DNA of 5,429 bases from Oscillospiraceae bacterium (GTDB taxonomy: Bacteria; Bacillota; Clostridia; Oscillospirales; Acutalibacteraceae). Both the position numbers and the translations under genes were made by a program. The DNA lies in assembly GCA_003499325.1 (NCBI GenBank), contig DNIP01000131.1, positions 1 to 5,429 of the forward strand, given 5' to 3'. The first letter of the stretch is position 1, and every line of letters begins with the position of its first letter. The notes under the pieces were generated by a model. The model was not told the DNA's origin and made no database searches. It was given only the letters and a program-made list of their open reading frames with translations. This document shows positions 4,360-5,429 of this stretch, one piece after another.

Positions 4360-5429
4360 ATGATCAAAAAAATCAACGGCAGTCAGGAAACCTTCCTCCT
4401 GCAAACCGACAACACCGCCTACGTCTTTACGATAGAACCGTCGGGACATCCCGAGCATCTATACTACGGCGCGAAGATCGACGCCGAAACGCTTGACGAG
4501 CTGTTCGCGCTGCGCCAAAAGCGCGAGTTCGAGCCCGGCAACGTCATCGTCTATTCCGAGGAGCACAACACCACCTCGCTCGAGGATATCTGTCTGGAAT
4601 GCTCGGGCGAGGGTCACGGCGACGTCCGCGAGCCCTTCATCGAGCTTGTCCGCGCCGACGGGTCGCGTACGACCGACTTTTTGTACCGCGGCAGTGAGAT
4701 CACAGAAAGCAAGCCCGCATTCGACTCCCTGCCCGGCTCCTACAGCAAGGACGGCAGGGTCGAGCACCTGTGCCTGACCCTCGAGGAGGACGGGATGCTC
4801 CTCGAGCTGCACTACTATGTCTATCCCGCGTGTGACGTGATCACCCGCAGCGCAAAGCTCATCAACAACAGTCAAGAAGAGATCAGGCTCGAGCGCCTGC
4901 TCTCCACCCAGCTCGACCTGCCTGACCACGGCTGGGCAGTCACCGCCTTCCACGGCGCGTGGGCAAGGGAAATGGACAAAAGTACCGTCATCCCCGACCG
5001 CGGCAAGTACATCATCGAGAGCCGCACGGGCTGTTCCTCCAATCGCGCCAATCCCTTCTTTATGCTCCATCGACTCGATACGAGCGAGGACGTCGGCGCC
5101 GTGTACGGCTTCAACCTCATCTACAGCGGCAACCACTATGCCTGCACGCAGGTCAGCGCCTTTTTCAAGACGCGCGTTGTACAGGGCGTGAACCCCGCAG
5201 GCTTCTGCTATATCCTTGAACCGGGCGAGATATTTGAAGCGCCCGAAGCGGTCATGACCTACTCCGACCGCGGCTTTTCCGGTCAGACGCACAATATGCA
5301 CCGCTTTGTCAAGAATCACATTCTGCGCGGCGAGTGGGGCAACAAGGAACGCCCCGTTCTGCTCAACTCATGGGAGGCGTCCTACTTCAATATCAGCGAG
5401 AGCAATCTCGTCTCGCTCGCCAAGGCGGG
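4360..5429 (+). CDS. GH36 alpha-galactosidase, N-terminal part (cut by window edge)
   Basis: GH36 alpha-galactosidases release terminal alpha-galactose from melibiose, raffinose, stachyose and related glycosides by a retaining mechanism. The start ATG at 4360 has AAGGA (4347-4351) 8 bases upstream; 356 codons are present with no stop before the window ends. There is no signal peptide (MIKKINGSQETFLLQ), so the enzyme is cytoplasmic, which agrees with a symporter importing intact glycoside. Residues about 20-290 are the N-terminal beta-rich domain. They are followed by HRFVKNHILRG (314-324) and the diagnostic RPVLLNSWEASYF (331-343), the first strand of the catalytic barrel and part of the substrate pocket. 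The nucleophile and acid/base aspartates lie further on, outside the window; the usual length is about 730 residues, so half is missing. Because GH36 also includes alpha-N-acetylgalactosaminidases, exact specificity is open. The symbols rafA, melA and aga are all used, so none is assigned. Confidence 0.93.
   Translation, partial: MIKKINGSQETFLLQTDNTAYVFTIEPSGHPEHLYYGAKIDAETLDELFALRQKREFEPGNVIVYSEEHNTTSLEDICLECSGEGHGDVREPFIELVRADGSRTTDFLYRGSEITESKPAFDSLPGSYSKDGRVEHLCLTLEEDGMLLELHYYVYPACDVITRSAKLINNSQEEIRLERLLSTQLDLPDHGWAVTAFHGAWAREMDKSTVIPDRGKYIIESRTGCSSNRANPFFMLHRLDTSEDVGAVYGFNLIYSGNHYACTQVSAFFKTRVVQGVNPAGFCYILEPGEIFEAPEAVMTYSDRGFSGQTHNMHRFVKNHILRGEWGNKERPVLLNSWEASYFNISESNLVSLAKA

Noticed and set aside
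4459..5319. Long open frame on the minus strand (286 codons) opposite the GH36 gene
   Set aside because: It is antisense to a clearly recognisable GH36 coding region, has no good ribosome binding site, and its Ala/Val/Asp-rich sequence is what GC-rich codon usage produces on the opposite strand.

Overview
The window looks like a chromosomal segment of a Gram-positive anaerobe of the class Clostridia, probably an Oscillospiraceae/Ruminococcus-type gut bacterium. The reasons are strong AGGAGG-type ribosome binding sites, sigma-A-type promoters in AT-rich intergenic DNA, GC-rich coding sequence, a stand-alone ECF-type biotin transporter subunit (BioY), and a GPH-family sugar transporter next to a GH36 alpha-galactosidase. 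The genus assignment is inference from style and gene content only. No rRNA, tRNA, insertion sequence, CRISPR array or prophage gene is visible.

The window holds two divergent gene clusters that share a 245-base intergenic region (1120-1364).

Left, minus strand (1-1119, leaving the window at base 1): bioY (biotin uptake), then a small cysteine-rich DUF1284 protein that overlaps bioY by a GTGA junction, then after 8 bases the first 60 codons of mntP (manganese efflux). The tight packing and the near-consensus promoter in front of bioY (TTGACT, 17 bases, TATAAT) suggest a single bioY-DUF1284-mntP operon. The role of the DUF1284 protein is unknown; its cysteine spacing suggests a metal or Fe-S site.

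Right, plus strand (1365-5429, leaving the window at the end): (i) a 489-residue soluble protein that I cannot assign to a named family but that has the layout of a GT-B, GT28-like glycosyltransferase (MurG / diacylglycerol glycosyltransferase type); (ii) a 466-residue GPH/MelB-type sugar:cation symporter; (iii) the N-terminal 356 residues of a cytoplasmic GH36 alpha-galactosidase, cut by the window end before its catalytic aspartates. The likely physiology is uptake of an intact alpha-galactoside by the symporter and intracellular hydrolysis by GH36. The GT-B protein, first in the cluster, is the unexplained part.

Between the GT-B gene and the transporter lies a symmetric 48-base element made of two GC-rich perfect hairpins framed by GTAG/CTAC. 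It resembles a dispersed palindromic repeat rather than a normal intrinsic terminator. The leader of the plus-strand cluster contains a perfect 14-base AT palindrome over the -10 region and three inverted CTAAT/ATTAG boxes that could be an operator or alternative weak hairpins. The most promising leads are the GT28-like protein in an alpha-galactoside locus, the double-hairpin element and the DUF1284 protein placed between biotin uptake and manganese export.
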